Assembly: GCA_011634665.1 (NCBI GenBank) | Contig: WAEK01000016.1 | Location: 980,001 to 1,044,000 of the forward strand | Direction of reading: 5' to 3' | Source: Mortierella sp. BCC40632 | Lineage: Eukaryota; Mortierellomycota; Mortierellomycetes; Mortierellales; Mortierellaceae | DNA length: 64,000 nt | In this document: positions 12,314-25,103 of the stretch, one piece after another | Position numbering within the stretch: position 1 is the first letter of the stretch | Layout of the letters: each line of letters starts with the position of its first letter | Notes under the pieces: model-generated | What the model saw: the letters and a program-made list of their open reading frames with translations, nothing else | Database searches by the model: none | Told to the model about the DNA's origin: nothing | Program-made: the position numbers and the translations under genes

Positions 12314-15300
12314 AAGAAGAGGTTTGCTTCCCTTTTGCGGAATTGATTGGGAGCACAAACAGGCCCGCGCAAGAAGGTTATGCTTGGCCGTATGTCCGCA
12401 ACGGTCGGCAGTAGACTGGGCAGAGGACAACAAGTGCAGGCCCAAACAAAGACGCACAGGGACGCGGCCGAAGCTTCCTGGTTAAGAGATACACACACAC
12501 AGGGGTGGATCAAGCAGTCAGCAAACGGCGGTTAAGAAAGAAACAGAGCACGGCCAAGGGTCAACGGGTCAAGGCCGAGAAAGAGTGAGAGAGAAAAGGG
12601 AATGAGAAATGGGGGGACGAGTGAGCAAGATGAGTGAGATGGGTGAGACGAGATGGAAGGGAGAGAGTGAATGAGAGCGAGTGTGTGTGTGTGTGAGAGA
12701 GAGTGTGTGTGAGAGAGAGAGTGAGAGTGAATGCAGTGGTAGAGGAATGCAAACAACGAGCAGAGAGGTGATGGGAGAGAGAGAGTGAGAGAGGGTGAAA
12801 AGGAAAGGATGGAGAGATGAAGAAGAGGAGGAAATGGGTCGATGGGAGGAAGAGGTGGGTGGAACCGATGACCGATGGAGCGTGAGAGAGTAACGAACAG
12901 GCAAAAGGGAAATGGGAAAAGGGAAAAAAAGAAGAGAGAAAGGAGAGAGAAAGGAGAGAAAGGAAAAGAAGAAGAAAAAGAAGAAAAGAAAAAGAAAGAG
13001 AGAAAGCGGCAGAGTAACCCAATCTACATATCCTCCTTGCCCTGACAGGACAAAAACTCCTCTCTTGGTCTGTTTGCTGTCACCGGTCAGTCCTCACTCG
13101 CTCGCCCTTTTCCCCCTTTTCTCCTTTGCTTTCTTTCGTTGTTCGTTTGCCTTCTCTTTTGCTTTCTGGCCCCGACCGACAGACCGCACCACGGCCGGCC
13201 GCCGCCCGCGTCGGTGTCGGTGTCGGTGTCTGCAGTCGGGTCTTGGTCCGCGGCCCATCGGTGTCAGAGGACAGGTAATGGAACAATACGCACACAGGGA
13301 GAGGTGGTTGGCCATTGTCCTTTGGCTCCTGTCCCTCTCTCTCCTCTCCTCCTCTCTCTCTTTCTTTCTCTCTCTCTCTATCTACCCTTTGCTCTCCTCC
13401 CCTGTTGTCCATGGCTGGCAACCCGACTGGCTGCAGTCTCGCAGGCCGCTATTTAAGCCCGTTAAGACACCCATCCTGCATATGCCCACTCCGCACTTGA
13501 CTTGGAGCTCTTCCTCTCTTTTTCTTTCTCTCTTTCTCTATCCAAGACGTTTGCTCTACCTGCTCGTCGTCGACGTCCAAAAAAAAAAAAAAAAAAGTTC
13601 CCGCCTGCCCGGCTCTAGCATAATCCACATCCAAGCGACCTGGCGCATGAAATGTCCACGGTACATCCAGGGTACTGTTGCACCAGGCCAATGCCCAGGC
13701 CTGGGGTGCATGCAGCAGTGGTCTACAGACAGAGCCAGGGGTGGGAAAGACGGGTCACGCCATGGCCCTGACCCGATGGGTCTTTTGCATTATTGCCATG
13801 GGGCACGGGGCGGGTTTCTCATTCCTTGGAAAGAGAAGAGGGTCAGAGCGGATGCAACTGGACCTCTGTAGACAGATAGAATGGCAATGACGAGAGAATA
13901 ACAGGCAAGCAAACAACTGAGAGAGAGACGATATTGGATACACATTATGGTGGTTGCGAGAATTCAATCCAATTCTTTTAGAGTTCTCGCCTTTTCCCCT
14001 CTTTCTGGGCGGACGATTCGGTCTCTCCTCTTCCACCCCACCATATTGAACAAGGCTCGCCCACTGGGAGCGGTGCCATGGCCATGCCTTTGTACCACGA
14101 AGGCAACAAGGCGGATGCCATTGGCTGCGTTGACATCATCCTCTGTCTTTCCACGTTCTCCAGTGCCTCCAACGACCGGTCTTCCATCGCAAACTCGTGA
14201 AATGCACATGCGCCCGTCCCCGCTCCACCTTTGCGTGCACGCACAAACACATTTTCATCCGCACCCACACAACTACACATAAACATGCACGACTACACAT
14301 TGACATTCTAACACACAAACAAACACAACACAGACTCGCCCTCACAGAACCCTTCTTGCCTGATCTTGGATCGTGGCATGTCCTGCCCAGCAATACCTCA
14401 AACTTGATCTCTCTATTTCTTTCCTTTTGGGCCTTACCATAAACCATCATGTCGTGGGGTCGAGAGATAGTAATGTCCAACAGCAATCCTTTCTTCTCCT
14501 GCCCATCTCTCTCTTCCTTTCTTCCCTTCTTCCTCTCTCTCAGTCTCGTTCTTCTGAGTATGATTCCTAGACCAGACATGCATGGCCGAGATGAAGTGAA
14601 AAAAAAAAAAAAGGAAGAGGAGGAAATAAAAGAGGCGCCTGAATCGTACGCTATTTGGATAGGCTCTCTTCTCGTATTCCTCCCACACACTCTCTCCCTC
14701 TTTTCATCCAGTCGTTTGCCCCTTTCTCGTCATTCTCTCTCTCTCCCTGGCTAGTTAGTTCGGCAACAGAAACGGCCAAAAAAGAAAAATAGAAAATCAA
14801 TCTGAAATTGACTGGGTCAGCCAGGGGGGAGAGAGGGGGAGAGACCACAGCCGCTACTAGGTATTGTCCACGGCCCCCAAAAGACCTCTTTACTTTTGAA
14901 CCAAGGGGAGAAGAAAAAAAAGGAAAGAAAGTAGGAGTTATCAGCCTATGGCATCTTCTTCGTTCGAAACACCGCCTGGCTAGCCAGACAGACCAAGTTC
15001 TCGAAACTCATCCGCATGCGTTGTTGTACCTTGAAGGGAAGGAGGAGGGGCCAAGCGCGCATGCTCACGGCCTTGTCTGTTTTGTTGAGTTTCGCTGACC
15101 GTTTTTCCACGTCTTCTCCCTCTTTCCCCCTCTCGTCACTCTTTTTTTCGGCCACTGATTATCCTCCAGTCCTCTTCCTCCTCCTCCTCTTGCAAATGGA
15201 GAGAGAGACGAGAGAGAGAGAGAGAGAGCTACCTCATCCTTGACAGTGGTAAACCAAACCGTACCAAAAAAAAAGAGAGAAATCTATTAAATCAGAGTGG

Positions 15301-15375
15301 AGTTGGAACTCTATTGCCTCCCCATCTGTGCATTTCCCCTTTCCACGCCATCGCTCGCCTTCGTTACTTTGTCCC

Positions 15376-15406
<31 letters not shown>

Positions 15407-18400
15407 GCCCGCCGTTCGGTCACGGAGGAACGACTGACATTGACTACTCGTACTCTCACTTTTCTCTCAATACTCTTTTTTTATTTGCTAGTCCCAGTCC
15501 TGGTCCCCAGGTCAGGTTTTTTTTTTTTTTATTCATTCTTTTGTTACTGTTGATGTTCTTGTTGTTTCTTGTTGTTGCTCAGCTTTGGTGATTGACAGGT
15601 AAGGTTGGTTTCCCAGAGTTCTGTTTGCGTGCTGTGCTGTCCACCTGTCTGGTCAACAATCGTTCTCTGAATCTTTTTCTTTTCCTTTCCTTTTTCTTTC
15701 CTTTTTTTAAAACTCGCCGAGCGCCCACCACCCTCATAATGTCTAGCCCATTACATACGCCATGCATGCACGTTGTCTATGATGCGAGAAATAGAGAGAC
15801 AAAAAAAAAAGAGTGACAAGAAAGAAACGGGAGCAAGTGAAAGAGACGAAAAGAGAGAGAGAGAAAGAGAGAGAGAGAGAGGGTATGTGTGAGTGTGTGT
15901 GTGAGTGAGTGTGTGAGCGAAAGGTTGGCTGTTCATCGAGCTTCGACCTGGCCCGATCGCCAATGGGGAACGGTCGCCGTTTTGATTTTTCTCCTTTTTT
16001 TTTTTTTTTTGTCCCCGACAGCCTCTGACTATGAACCGCGCAGGCATCGATACCCTCTCTTTGTTTGCCTTACCCCATCCACCAGAACAGGGCGGAGGAA
16101 AAAAAGACAACAACAACAACAAAAGAGTGAGGGGAGGAAGGGGATTGTGTCCACAACGTCGCCGATCTTTTTGATCCAGCCAGGCATGGCCAAGAGAAAG
16201 CACGCTATTGCAGCGGGTGATAAAGTCATCCGCTTTCAGGCACACAATTCAATAATACCCATCGACTCAACCACGCCCAAACCGATATAGCCGATCGGGC
16301 GGGCCCTGTTCTTGTCTCGCGGGTCTTTTTTTTTTTTACTTGGGTTTCCCAATCAAATTATTGGGTCCAGCCAGAAAGATGTCAGGCACGCAAGCCGAGT
16401 CCCCCAGAGACTGCGACCAACCAGGCATGCACGCTTCCTTCTCCCCAATCACGTATTCGCGCATAGTCATCATTTGCCACTCATCGTTCTTTGTTCATTG
16501 TCCTATCGTCTTTTTTTTTTTTTTTTTTTTTGGGTGAATAGATATCCCCCCATCCCTTGCAGATGTGGCGACAGGGTCATTAGCAACAATGACAACAACC
16601 ACAACCACAGCAACAACAACAACAATCACCAAGAAAATGACCAAGTGTTTTGTCATGACTCTGGGAATTGAGTCAGATTGAGAATTATTGCGATCGCTGG
16701 GGATGAAAGAGAAAGAAACACACACACGCAAAAAAAAAAAATGTAGCTGTTCCCCACACATGCTGGCAGATCTCCTTTTCTGTGAGCTGTTACCCACGGA
16801 AGCACACTTTTTGTGTTTCTCTTTCTACGCCTCTCCTTCTCTCCTTCTCTAACTCGTGCACGCGCGAGCCCTCTATTTTTCGTCATCTCATTACAGATCC
16901 TCTCCCATTCTCTCTCTTTCACTCTACCTACCGCCTTTTCACTTTCCTCTCTTCGCTCTCTCTCTCCCCTAGCTCCTCTTGCAGTAGCTCGACAGTGCCT
17001 TGCTGAGTCGGGGTGTTAAAAAAAATGCCTCGAGAGAGAAAGAGAGAGGAAGAGAGAGAGAGAGATAATAGGAGAACGAGAGGTTGAACATGGACCTAAC
17101 ATTCCCTCGCTCTCCCCCGCTTGGCCTACTGGGTCTACTGGGGCCCAACTCTCTAATCTTGCTTACAGCTCTTTTAGTAGATATAGGCCCCCCTCCCCTT
17201 CACCCCGAAGTTCTCACTCTCCGGAGACATGTCTATTTCTGTTGAATTGTTTTGCCTTGATATGCCCTAAACGGTCAAACCCATAATAATAAAATGTCAA
17301 TATAAAAAAGTAAGGAAAAGGTACTACCGCGATGGTACAACCAGCTGAGATGACCCGTGCCTTGTTCTCTCTCTCTCTCTCTCTCTCTCTCTTTATTTTT
17401 TTTTCTTCCTTATCCTCATGTCTACTTTGTTCCCCACGGTACTATCCCACGGTGCTTTATTGGCCCTCTCCCTCTTCCCCCTCTCCCCCCCTCTCCTCCC
17501 TCTCTCTCTCTCTCCTTCCTCTCCTTCATCTTCTCCTTTTCTGGAGCTGTGGTAGTCAATCGGCTAGTTTCTTTCTTTTTTTTTCTCCGCTCAATGGCTA
17601 ACACTCGTAAGATAGAGGACAAGAAAGAACTGGGCCCAAGCGGACTCAGGGCCAAAGAGGTCATTCTGTCTGTCTGTCTTTTTTTTCCTACTCCCTCTCC
17701 TCTTTGTGAGATTAGATTATCGCCTTTGGCCCAATTTGCTCATCCAGTCTCTAAACCTGGTCCTCCTCGGTCCCATAAACAAAAACAAACGAAAAAAAAA
17801 GACGACATTGGACAATGATTTTGCTCGCCTTTTTTTTTTTTTTTTTTCTTTCTCGACTAATCCCATTCGCTACCTCCTCTCCTTTCCCCTTGGTGATGCT
17901 CATCATTGCTTGAAGGGGGGGAGGGGGATAAGCGAGAGAATAGATTATTGCTCTTTGTGCAAGCGTTTGTGCGTTGTTTGTGTATATTTTTTTTCCCTGG
18001 AGTTCTCTTTCTCTTTCTTCTTCTCTTGAGGACCCCCCTCTCTCTCTCTCTCTCTCTCTTTTTTTTTTTTTTTTTTTTTTGACTTCTTCTTTGAACTGTA
18101 CTCAGGGATATTTTTTTTTTTCTAACAAAAACACTGGTTCGTCCTAAAAAAAAAAAAATGGGGTTTAGGGTGTGGAAAATTGCAAGACTAGAGTTTTCCT
18201 TTCAACAACAACAACAACAAAACCACCCAATAACTTGTTGTTGTTGGTTCCCTTTTTTTTTTTCTGGGCACAAGATGTAATAACGGTAAAGCTCATTATT
18301 TCCTTCCTTCCGTAATATCCTCCTGCTGACCCTTTTTTTTTTTTTTTTTTTTGTCTGATCGACAGGGTTCTCTTCTCTTTTAGGTCATTATTTTTCATGG

Positions 18401-19759
18401 AATATGGCCCTAGCCAATCCAGACCCTCCAATCCACCATCCCTTTGAGTCGCCATCCCCCCCCCCCCCCTGATCCTTCGATTTTTTTGTTTTTTTTTTTT
18501 TTTTTTTTTTACTTTTTTTTTATGTTTGGATTTTTTCTGGCCCAGTCAACTCTATGCATTTCTTGCCTCATCTCCTACATAATACGTTCTCCTCCTCTCC
18601 ATTGGGTCGCCCTTTGAACAATTCGCCTTATTCATTCTCTATGCATTTCCCCACTGCAGCATGCGTAAATATCGATCCGTCTTCCATATTTATCTCTCCT
18701 TCCAGAGCATACCTCTCTTTCTCTCTCACACACATATACACACACACAATCATGCATCAGCAGGGTCTCGGGCCGGCCTTCCCTTTGAGTAAAAAAGATC
18801 GGGTACACAAAGAGCTTTAAAAGAGTACACATGAAGGTAGGAGTAGTGAAAAAAAAATATTCAAATCATCCCTTCACCCAGCGGTCTCTCTTTTTTATTC
18901 GCTATCTGGTTCGATCTACAACAGCCGTTGCCTGTTTAAGTCAGATGGAGGCCAGACAGAAAGAGAGAAGAGAGAGAGAGGAGAGCTGGCGAGCCTGTTT
19001 GAGAGAGAGAAAAGAAAGAGAGAGATAAAGACTAGATAGAATACAATAAAAAGAGAGTTGATGGCTGACCATGTTCACGACTCCCCAAAAAAAAAAAAAA
19101 AAAAAAATTCCCATGAGTGTTTGGAGATGTTCCATTTTTGTGCGACCGAAGAAGTGTGTGTGTGTGTGAGAGAGAGAGAAAGCTCTCCTGGTCAAATATC
19201 CTTTTCGTCTTTCCTAATCCAACTATCCCCATCAGGGAATGGCGCGCGCGTCCTATTCTCTCACTTTTCAACTCTCACATTCTTTCTCAATCACACTATC
19301 ATCTTTTCCTTTTGAGCAACACCCTGAGCAACGCAAACCCTGCATGGGACAGGATATGCACTTCAAAAATTCTTCGGCTTATGTTTTTCTTTCTTCCTCG
19401 GATCAAAGATATGGGCTTTCTTCCTCCTCCCCTCCCCCCATGAAAAATTGGCTCATGATAAAAAAGGCAAGCCTTGTTTGATGCATGTCTTCTTTTTACT
19501 GCAGTTAGGCCGATCTATAAGTGTTTGGTATAAAAAATAACCTGATCTAATGCGTAGAGTGGAGAATCGAAGGATAGAGAAAAGAAAGAGAGGGAGAGAA
19601 GGGGAAAGAAAGATATAGAGAGAACCAGAGAAAGAAAAAAAAAGAAAAAAAAGGTCTTACAAAGAGAGAGAGCGGGCGAGAGGACTCCTTCTATTTTCTT
19701 TTGCCTACATACTCCAACATCATCATCATTTTTTTTTTTTTGTTCTTCTTCTTCTTCTT
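12112..19759. other. Gene desert of about 7.6 kb
   Basis: I see no frame with domain-like or conserved composition here. The many short ORFs are translations of CT, GA, A and T runs. The stretch carries poly(A) at 15376-15404, T runs near 16511-16531, 18060-18080 and 18490-18510, GT/GA arrays near 12680-12735 and 15850-15915, and a TATTTAAG box near 13450. It includes the upstream region of the bHLH gene and the downstream region of the thioesterase gene. Long UTRs, non-coding RNAs or very short exons cannot be excluded. Confidence 0.5.
12241..12309. repeat. (AG)n microsatellite in the bHLH 5' leader
   Basis: About 34 AG units, CT on the sense strand of the bHLH gene, about 130 bases before its start codon. 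It probably lies in the promoter or 5' UTR. Confidence 0.9.
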
Positions 19760-20948
19760 TCACCTTCTAAAGCCAAGTGAGTTGACCACATAATTGGCCA
19801 CCATCGTCACCGGGTTCTTGGGGGAGACATAAAGAGCCGTACACTCCACCAATGTGTTCCCATGCAAATCATGAATACTAGCCGTCGTAAAACCCTTTCG
19901 TCCATCCGATCGTTCAAACTCGGCCTTGACCATCACAAATTGATCCGCCTTGACCGGTTTCCGGTAGTTGACATTGAGATTCGCCGTGAACCCAATATGG
20001 AAGGGCAGATTAGGCAAGGCCTAAGAGGAGAGTAGAAGTAGAAAGAAAAAAAAAAAAAAAAAAAGAAGAAGAATGTCACGTACATTTCCGTTTCTTCATT
20101 GTCAGTACAATGTCTTTTTTTTTTTAATACTGTGCCTCTTTTTGAAGAGAAGATTTCCAAATGACCTAGGAAAAAATAATAAAAATAATAATAAAAAACT
20201 TACCACCATGCCCGTAGCCTCATCTATACACCATCATTTCAGAAGAAGAAGAAGAAGAAAAGAGGTTTTGTCAGTCAAGTCAATAGGTTTATCTCTCAAG
20301 ATCTCACCAATCTCTCTTTTTTCCAGATCCCATCTGCACCATTGTAGGATAAAAAAAAAAAAAAAAGTACCAAGAAGCGTAGCCAAAAGACCTCCATGAA
20401 TGATCCGATCATGTCCACAAAGACTACGTCCCAAATGCATAAACAACACAATCGCCTTCTTATCCTTCCTCTCAAACTTGAGCGGATGAACACTCAACAT
20501 GTTCTCGCCTCGGAGAGTTCCTGCCGTCAAATGATGAGGCTCCGTCACTTTGGTCAGGTACCAGTATGGATCCGCTTCCTTCCATTCCCCTGTCTTGACC
20601 AAATCCTTGTAATGATGCACTAATTCCAGGTCTTGCATATGTCGTTCCAGTTTGACAGATCGTTTGATCTCTCGCACTTTTTCCGCTGTCGTTCCTGTAC
20701 TGGATGGAAAGTGCACATCGGGCTCTTCGGTCCCTAAAATGGTTGGCTGCAGTGTGCCGACTGGGAGTCCACTGAATCCTCCGGCACTCGCTGGATCATA
20801 CTTTGCGTACGCAAGCGCTCCTGCCGTTGCTGAGGCCGACACCAACGAAAGTCGCTTCAACCATTGACTGACACTCTCCCAGGGACCCTTTGGAGTCGAG
20901 GTAGGAGGTGGGGTTGAAGTCGAGGTCGACTTTGACGAAGAGGCGGTT

Positions 20949-20984
<36 letters not shown>

Positions 20985-21178
20985 AGTGAAGCCGAGGAGG
21001 TAGAAAAGGAATGACTGCAGCCTCGCTGGCGGCTACGGTCCCAACTCCGTCGGTGACTGTGTCGGAGGGCAAGGACCGAGGGACTGCAATGGCGGCCACG
21101 AGAGACAAGAACTCGTCCGGAACATGTGGTAGGGCTCAGCATGGAGGAGGCCCTTTGAAGCGAGGAACGGAGATGCAT
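19760..21178 (-). CDS. Mitochondrial hotdog-fold (4HBT-type) thioesterase
   Basis: Three exons (21178-20371, 20223-20204, 20020-19760) give about 362 residues. The 20-base middle exon supplies most of the core motif: the joined sequence reads HGGLLATLLDEATG, with the Asp codon split across the first junction. This is the active-site/helix region of the hotdog thioesterase superfamily. It is followed by FTANLNVNYRKPV and VECTALYVSPK, also typical. The N-terminus (residues 1-70) is Arg/Ser-rich with few acids, as in mitochondrial presequences. Around residue 120 a short hydrophobic segment (LVSASATAGALAYA) may anchor the protein in the inner membrane. The overall pattern resembles the UPF0644 group (S. 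pombe PB2B4.06, yeast Fmp10), which is a recollection rather than a search. Substrate is unknown, presumably an acyl-CoA. The donor of intron 1 is GTACTT followed by a T run. Confidence 0.85.
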
Positions 21179-21587
21179 CTCTGGTAGGTAGCACACGCAC
21201 ACACTTTCACTCTTGGTAGTTGGAAATGTCGAGAAATGAAAAGGTTCCGGGGGAGAGGGGTCTTGCGGCAAAAGAGTAGGTGGTTCGAAGATCAACTGCC
21301 GAAAGAATGAAATGACAAAGAGAGAATGAGCTAGCTGGAAGGATCGGGTCACCCTCTCTGGATAAATTTGTTGCCGCTTGGGGCTCTCCGGCCGTTTTTT
21401 TTTTTTTAATGTGTTCACTCTCGATTAAGGGTAAAAAGTTCGATCGTTCATTTCATTGGAATTTTGGGGGAAGGGGAGAGGAGAGAGAGAATGTTGTGCC
21501 TATGGCTACGCTGCGATCCACCGCATGCTAGAGAGGGCTTTCTTGTGTTGACACGAAAGCTTATCCCCCTCTTACTCGTCATTTTCT
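21179..21587. other. Short spacer between thioesterase and STT3
   Basis: About 400 bases with no coding signal. They must hold the thioesterase promoter and the STT3 3' end, since both genes are on the minus strand. An A run is at 21396-21405 on the sense strand, and GA repeats lie near 21478-21490. Confidence 0.5.
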
Positions 21588-24275
21588 CTATTTACGCTTC
21601 AAAACAGACACCTTGCGTGTCCTGCCCTTATCAAAGGCCGCAGAATCCTTGAGATCACGGCCGAGAATATCCAAGTTCTTGACCTTGTAAATTCTATTGT
21701 CGCGTCACAAAGAAAATAAAGAAATGAAGAAGAGGAAAAGAGTCAGGGTTGAGTTCCAAGATAAAAAAAAAAAATGCCTGGCCAGCAATACAAATGTGTA
21801 TCCAAGAAAAAAAAAGTTACCTCGCGAGCCACTGCTCAGAAGTATACGCCTCCTCCAGGACGCTCAGCGTCGGGCCTTCAGAGGGCATGCGAGCACCACG
21901 GACATGGTCTACAGCGTTACCACCATAGAGGTCGGCAAAGCGGTAGTACGACATCTTGTACATGAGCGAGTTCTTCATCGTAGGTGAGGCTTCATGATCC
22001 ACCTTGTACTCGCCTCGAGAGGTAAAGAAATTCGCCTCCTTGACATCAGTGGGGTACACTCCCTCTGCGATACGGATCATCCAGAGGAATTTGTTGATGT
22101 CGTCTCCTGAGTAGCCGATCACGCCACCAAAGAGAATCAACACATAGTCGACATCATGTCGACGGAGCACTTCATATGCATCCTCTTCGTTGGAGGCCAT
22201 GGCCTTGCCAACTGTTGCAATATGAGTGTTGTTCCATGTGTTGTTGTCGACCAAGGTCGTGATGTTGGCCATACCCGCCATCTGGTAACCATAATCCCAC
22301 CACGACATGACCTTGGCATCATCATCGGTGTTCTTACGGAGCCAGTAGTAGGCCTCACGGAAATCATCAATAATCATCTGCGATCCATCATTCTGACGAG
22401 AAGCAAGGACAATCGAGGGTGAAGAGTAGGAGCCAGATGTGACATAGGTACAGTGCCATGCAAACATGAACAGGAACCAGGTGAGTTGCATAATGACCAT
22501 GGCCCGCGAGTCCCAGTTGAAAATGGGGAAGCGCTTCTTATCACCACCGAGGGATCCAATGGTGGCACCCTTAGGCAAAGCCTTGGCTGTCTCAGTCTCT
22601 TGCTGAGCCTTGGATCCAGACTTGCTACCCGACTTTTTGGATTTCGATTCGGTTGTTCCAGAGGTTGTGGGGGTCTGGTCGGAACCTGTCGTTTGGGCCA
22701 AGGGGCCTTGGAGGCTGGCAGCGAGAACACGGTCCGACTTTTCCAGATAAGTGTCCAAGAGAGTCGAGTAGGCAATGGCAGCAGCAACACAAACAATGGG
22801 AGTAAGGGTCAACATCAAACGGACCATGACACCAGCAAAGTAGGAAGCAAAGACCGAGTAAAGGATGACAAAGACATGCTCGTCCTTCAAGTCTCTGAAG
22901 CAGAGATACACTCCAGCAGGGAACAAGAAGATAAGCATCTGCAAATCAAAGAAGAACGAGGTCCATGCTGTGGGCTGATGCTCCGAAACGGAAGCAATGA
23001 TGGGGATGTGAATCTTGGCATATCCAGTGTCGTAGAGCGAGTAGAAACGGCCCGTGAAGGGAGCAATCACTCCAGAGTAGCTGAGCACGGTCAAACCAGC
23101 GACAGCAATTGTGGCAATGGCGCCGACACCAGCCTTGACCAGAGTCTTGAACTGCTTAGGGGTGACATAGCCACGGATCAACTCTGCAAAGGCGTAGAGC
23201 TGAAGAAGACCAAAGACACCCAAGGCAGCCATGTGCTCGCTGGTGCGAGTGGGCTGGAATCCGACAAAGGGAATCTGCATGGAGAGCAGGGTTCCGATGG
23301 CGTAGAAGGTCGAGTACGAGACATAGAGGCGGTTGGAGTAACGGCCCATGAGAAGCAAGGTAAAGGCATGGAGGGGGACCAAGTTGGTGATAAAGACGTA
23401 ACCACCTATTTTTTTGAGCATCGATGGTGTTGACATGGAGTATGGATGGTGAGCCATAAAGCACTGATAATGTAGGCTCATCTCTCAGGAGTCAGAGTCT
23501 ACTGCACTGCTCCAAGGGGAGAGTGGAGAAGAAGAAGAAAAACTTACCCCATGCAGAGACCATGTAAAAGTAAAAGAGTGCTGTCAACAAGCCGAAGAAG
23601 GCACTGCCGGTCTTGACGGCCTTGATCCACAGATAGAATGTAAAGACCAGCAAAAAGATGGCAATACCCTCGTTGTCATACGATCCAGCGACCGAACGCG
23701 AGATGTATCCTGGAGCGACACCCAAAAACGCGGCGGCGAGCAATCCAGCAGACGAATCCTTGAGTTCCTTGGTCAACAAATAAGCCGAGAAAGAGGTCAA
23801 TCCCGAGAACATGGGGGCCAAGAAGACACAGACGTTGCGAATGTCGACGGGAAAGTTGAAGTAATGAAGAACATTGTGGATGATGGCGCTTGTGACCATG
23901 ATACCGGGATAAACCGTTCCACCAACGACGCGTCCAAGAGGATACCATGATTTCTCATCAAACCAGTTCCAAAAGTCATAGAATCCATTCTTGACGAGAT
24001 CTAGTTGAATTGATTGAGAAGGGGGTATTTTTTTCACGCGTCATCTGGTATTAGAGACCTCTGATCAAATAACCTTTTTTTTCTTCATCGAAGAGATGAA
24101 CCTCATCTGACTTACGTTGTGTGGTACGGTAGTTGAACCAGGGATCAAACTCGTGAATGACGGATTCGAAGCGAATAATCGAAAAGAGACGGCTCGAGAT
24201 GGCGACAATGGCGATCAACGCCAAGATAGTGGGCTTTAGAACCCGAGCAAGGGTGCTATTAGCCTCTGTGGACAT
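21588..24275 (-). CDS. STT3: STT3, catalytic subunit of oligosaccharyltransferase
   Basis: Four exons (24275-24116, 24000-23548, 23405-21821, 21693-21588) join in phase to about 767 residues. The enzyme transfers the lipid-linked glycan to Asn in N-X-S/T sequons in the ER lumen. Diagnostic motifs are [10 protein letters not shown] near residue 42 (metal-binding first loop), [31 protein letters not shown] at about 571 (acceptor sequon recognition), [10 protein letters not shown] and [12 protein letters not shown]. Many membrane helices are visible in exons 1-3. The last exon restores the conserved [10 protein letters not shown] ending after a phase-2 junction. A Ser/Lys/Thr-rich insertion near residues 455-505 lies between the last membrane helices; its length varies in the family. 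Length is normal (yeast 718). Flanking genes are unrelated. Confidence 0.96.
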
Positions 24276-25054
24276 GGTGGTGTAAGTTGACTCCTTTTGG
24301 TGCCTAGATGAAGAGGAAGAGAGTCACGAAGGAGGAGGAGATAGAGGAGTTAGTCCATGCAGCTCGGTCACTTTTCTCGGAGAGGGCATCCAAGGCGCAA
24401 CGGTTGGCTGCTTAGCATCGATAAAAGACGAGGAACGAGACTTTACAGTGATTGCGCACTGTCGTAAAGGGGAGAATGAATGCAAAGAAGGATGATGACA
24501 ATCTAATGATGGACGCACCAAACCACGACACGAATCAGGTACACGTGACTTGAATTTGAATTTGATTCACTATTTCTTGAGGACAGGACGCAAGATCCTT
24601 TTCTGAGGCTGTCTGATTTTCCAACCTTTTTAACACCTCGAAAGGGAAGGTAATCGTTGCGCGGAACCCTTGGTTCCGCGAGCTGTCAAGCTTCAATGAA
24701 GGATTGTGGTGACCGAGGCTTGAAGTTCTTTTTTTTATTATTATTATTATCTATAGTTTAGTCTTTGCCTACATGACGACTCAAGCAGAAAGAAAAGAGG
24801 AGTATTTGGAAAAGTAAAAAGCAGCAGTCTTTGATTCTACTAAACTACAGCTATGCAAGATAGAGCTTCTGCGTAACGTTCAGTCACTTCCTCTTTCTCC
24901 TCATTCAATGTTGACCAAGCAGTGGCTATGTCGGTTTGAAGACCGTGCACCGCACATATTTTCCTTTGACCTCTCTGCGTTGTTGTTGGCTCCACATTCA
25001 TTTTTTATTTCATAACTCATATCCTATCCAGGTTGTCTTCCTACCAAAAAAAAA

Positions 25055-25091
<37 letters not shown>

Positions 25092-25103
25092 GAAAAATCA
25101 ACC
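24276..25103. other. STT3 upstream region
   Basis: About 830 bases without a supported gene. They include the STT3 promoter, a perfect short hairpin (24660-24680), an ATT triplet run near 24737-24750, and poly(A) at 25046-25071 followed by AAAAG units just before the candidate pseudogene. Confidence 0.5.
24660..24680. repeat. Perfect 9-bp inverted repeat with 3-base loop
   Basis: CGCGGAACC and GGTTCCGCG are separated by CTT, giving a GC-rich hairpin on either strand about 385 bases upstream of STT3. No T run follows, so it is not a simple terminator. It could be a protein-binding palindrome; function unknown. Confidence 0.6.

Noticed and set aside
12033..13022. Several long open frames rich in Ser-Leu or Arg-Glu
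   Set aside because: They are translations of CT/GA microsatellites in several frames at once and have no domain-like composition.
16581..16640. Short CAA/AAC repeat region considered as a CRISPR-like or satellite array
   Set aside because: It is a simple triplet-type microsatellite with no spacers.
22453..23433. A 326-residue plus-strand open frame opposite STT3
   Set aside because: It is the antisense shadow of conserved STT3 coding sequence.
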